Source of the DNA: Ananas comosus
Lineage: Eukaryota > Streptophyta > Magnoliopsida > Poales > Bromeliaceae
NCBI RefSeq assembly: GCF_001540865.1
Contig: NC_033632.1
Location: 11,997,464 to 12,061,463 of the forward strand
Reading direction: 5' to 3'
DNA length: 64,000 nt
Shown here: positions 52,331 to 64,000 of the stretch, piece by piece
How positions within the stretch are numbered: the first letter of the stretch is position 1
How the letters are laid out: every line of letters begins with the position of its first letter
Notes under the pieces: generated by a model
Seen by the model: only the letters and a program-made list of their open reading frames with translations
Database searches by the model: none
What the model was told of the DNA's origin: nothing
Translations under genes and position numbers: made by a program

Positions 52331-52650
52331 AATGTAGAAAAAAAATGAGAAAAATCTCAACTTTAGGGCTTATTATTAAATCAAACCAATTCAGAACCTC
52401 AAATCAAGAAGTAATCTCAACTTAATCCACCAAAAACACATAAACCCAATACAATCCATGCTCCCATATCACACCAGAATTAATCAAAATGTAGAAAAAA
52501 AGATGAGAAAAATCACAACTTCAGGGCTTATTAATAAATCAAACCAATCCAGAACCTTAAATCACGAACTAATCTCAACTTAATCCACCAAAAACACATA
52601 AACCCAATAAAATCCATGCCCCCATATCACACACCAGAATTAATCAAAAT
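52331..52650. repeat. 158-bp tandem duplication in the O-fucosyltransferase leader intron
   Basis: The block beginning AATGTAGAAAAAAA.ATGAGA at 52331 recurs at 52489 with a few substitutions (for example ACTTTAGGGCTTATTATTAA versus ACTTCAGGGCTTATTAATAA). It is noncoding. Confidence 0.9.
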
Positions 52651-52859
52651 GACAACTTTATTGTGGATTTGGTATCAAATCAAAGGGGTAAAACAGAAAA
52701 AAACATACCCTGACAAAAGATCCCTCTTTTATGGTGGAAACCTTTGTGCTCAGAGAGGGGGGTGGTATAGATGGAGAGATTAATTAAGGAAAGAGAAAGG
52801 TAGTTGCTTTGGTTTGATCTGACACACGCAGTAAATGTTATGCCTTGTGCTGTGCTTGA

Positions 52860-53600
52860 TCTTCTATACAGCTTTCTTGTTAGGGTGTGAATAGTAGATG
52901 GATTGGGTTTTCAAGTTTTTTTATCCTTTGTTTTTTTTGTTCTCTGATTAAAAAGATGCTATGTGAGGTGGGGCTCTTTACTGGGATTCCTAAAATGCCC
53001 CTGCTTCTTTTTTCTTTTTTCTTTTTTCTTTTTTTTTTTTAAGCTCATGAAAATTTTAAGTATCTTTTTACATAAATTATTAGTATTTCAGTAGTATAAT
53101 ATATAAAGGGTATGAACAATTTTGAATTTGAGAGAGATGCAGTGTCTCTAGAGAGGATTGCAGGTGATCAAACTTTTGACTACTGAATTGCTGTCCTTTT
53201 TTTTTCTCTCTCTTTTTTTTTTTTTCAAGAAGATCTTCTTATTGTTTAATATATTTATCATGTAAGTTAAAATTAAGATTCAGAGAGTCAGATCGCATCT
53301 ACTTGTTCATAATCCTCCCCATATGCCAGCTACATTAAGCTAAATTTTTGTCAAATGAATAAATTGCTATACTATCTCGCAACTTCTGTTAATCATGCCT
53401 ACAGAATCAATTACAAAGAATTAAATTCAACAACCAAAATCCAATCTATAATCTAAAATCAAATCCCATCCAACACATTAACAATTAGTAGTACATACAT
53501 TCAAAACAAATTTTTTTTTTTTTAAATAAAAACTAAAAACTAAAAAAGAAAAGAAAGCAAGGTAGGATGAACCTGTAATTTCAAGGCAGGTGAGGGGTAA
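52860..53600. other. AT-rich intergenic DNA
   Basis: T-rich runs (53005-53040, 53200-53225) and nothing that resembles an exon. Confidence 0.4.
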
Positions 53601-53764
53601 ATTTGGCAATGCAGGTGGTGGCGGCGGCTTTCATTCATGGGCCATAGGGCAGGGTTGGAGTTCATTTAATTTTGGGAAGTTATGCCCTAATGGGCCTCTT
53701 TGTGGGCCCCACAAAAGGGGGAGCCCATTTGTGGCCAGACAATTTGAACAACCTCTGCCCATTA

Positions 53765-54010
53765 CCTTCTTGCGCGTAGGGCCGGCAGTCCCGCTCGTCG
53801 TGTCCGGTTTCAAATGAGCTCCAGATCGGCCGCTCGTTTAATAACCGCAGCTCGATGCGTGTAGGGCCGGCAGTCCAGCTCGTTGTGTTTGGCTTCAAAT
53901 GAGCTCCAGATCGGCCGCTCGTTTAATAACCGCAGCTCGAAATGAGCTCGAGATCTATCGCTCGTTTAATAAACGAGTCGAATCCAAGCTGGAGTCAGCT
54001 CACTCATGTT
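53765..54010. repeat. ~100-bp tandem duplication with CGCTCGTTTAATAA words
   Basis: GTAGGGCCGGCAGTCC and CTCGT.GTGT..GG.TTCAAATGAG, followed by CTCCAGATCGGCCGCTCGTT, occur twice (about 53777 and 53860). A third partial CGCTCGTTTAATAA follows. The AAACGAG/CTCGTTTA alternation is typical of retrotransposon-end fragments in plants. Frames over it are not credible genes. Confidence 0.65.
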
Positions 54011-54479
54011 CGGCTCGGTATAGCTCAAATATATATACATATATTATAAATTTTTACCAGTTGAGCTCCTGGGCTTTTTAAAAGTATAAGAGCATTTGTG
54101 CTTATGATTTTTTAAGCCATAGGATCGTCTCAAGATCCGTGCATCATTTTTAGCTCTATATTGTTATTAATATATTCTATGTATTTTTCACTTAAATATT
54201 TTTATTATCTAAGTTGTTTTGATTTGGTAAAGAATCATTTCACAACAAAAATTTGAAGAGTTCTTTCACAATGGCCAAATGGGGGACCAAAATGTAATAT
54301 GCATAAAGGTTTTGAGAGTAGTTGTAAAATAAAAGGTACAGGGATTTTTCCGTAATAGTTGGATAGTACAGGGACTATTCCTACAAGTTTCTCCTTCTTC
54401 GTCATCGTCTCCCTCGTCTCCGAAGAGAGAGAGAGAGGGAGAGAGAGAGAGGGGGAGGGGTTAGGGTTCGAGCTCAAAA

Positions 54480-63552
<9,073 letters not shown>

Positions 63553-64000
63553 CCTTCTTCCCCAAACAGAATTATGCATTATACCATGAGCCCCAAAGGA
63601 AAGACCTTTTCCGAAGGTAATCACTATTTGCTCAAGCGATTATCCTCGACCGTTGACATTTATAAACACCATACTGATGCTTTTTTAGATCCATTATTTG
63701 GGCTTAACCCCCAAGGGTTCAAGTATGTTTCTAATCTGAGGAGCTCAAATCAAGCCCTTTGTCGAGGAAGCTCGGAATGAGCTGCATCTACTATTCATCA
63801 AAACATCGGTAGCTTCCTATGACTCGAGGGGAAAGTACGTAAGTACATAAGTTTGGAATAAATTTCTTAGACTCGGAAGCAATTCCCATCTCATATAGAT
63901 ATTGTAAATTATTCTTTTTTCCTTTTTAACGCACGAGCGACGCATACAAGTAGAGCTTCTAATCGATCCCCACTGCAAAAATCGTCTGTCTAGGATGCTG
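63553..64000. other. PEX1 3' UTR and right edge
   Basis: The stretch beyond the PEX1 stop is probably its 3' UTR. I see no further exon before the window ends. Confidence 0.45.

Overview
The window is nuclear DNA of a flowering plant, most likely a monocot. Evidence: intron-rich genes with GT-AG borders, AT-rich intergenic DNA full of (CT)n and (TA)n microsatellites and short TIR transposons, telo-box leaders (AAACCCTA) and a MIR167 locus. The SSR style would suit a bromeliad such as pineapple, but that is only a guess.

I could rebuild seven protein genes exon by exon. All keep an open frame from ATG to stop, with one caveat in CPN60A2. From left to right: an SCI1-like style cell-cycle inhibitor (-, 461-2922), which is head-to-head with plastid chaperonin CPN60A2 (+, 3662-7940); cytosolic phosphoglycerate kinase (+, 10858-15622); a MIR167 precursor (-, about 18825-19475); a 15-exon membrane metallophosphoesterase (-, 27421-35891, with noncoding leader exons out to about 38000); an alkaline ceramidase (+, 48305-49318); a single-exon O-fucosyltransferase family protein (-, 50545-51861); and peroxisomal AAA-ATPase PEX1 (+, 54480-63552). 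They form no operon or pathway cluster and look like ordinary single-copy housekeeping or developmental genes.

The repeat-rich blocks are 15.6-27.4 kb and 38-46.8 kb. The first holds MIR167, a 1.77-kb TIR element carrying a GC-rich piece of a ZIP metal transporter gene, and a three-copy 618-bp tandem array. The second holds a Mutator-type MITE with a 9-bp target duplication, two long foldback elements, three copies of a TA-associated MITE, a PIF/Harbinger-type MITE nested inside another TIR element, and an unidentified GC-rich fragment. A tRNA-derived SINE lies at about 9.53 kb.

I saw no previously undescribed multi-gene system. The most interesting observations are: the MIR167 foldback, whose roughly 550-nt loop is filled with microsatellites; the duplicated transit-peptide exon of CPN60A2, where a 2-nt change and a doubled splice acceptor interact; an almost identical 42-bp in-frame duplication inside the metallophosphoesterase domain; the captured ZIP fragment; and tandem repeats that multiply splice-donor-like sites in the metallophosphoesterase leader and in PGK intron 1.
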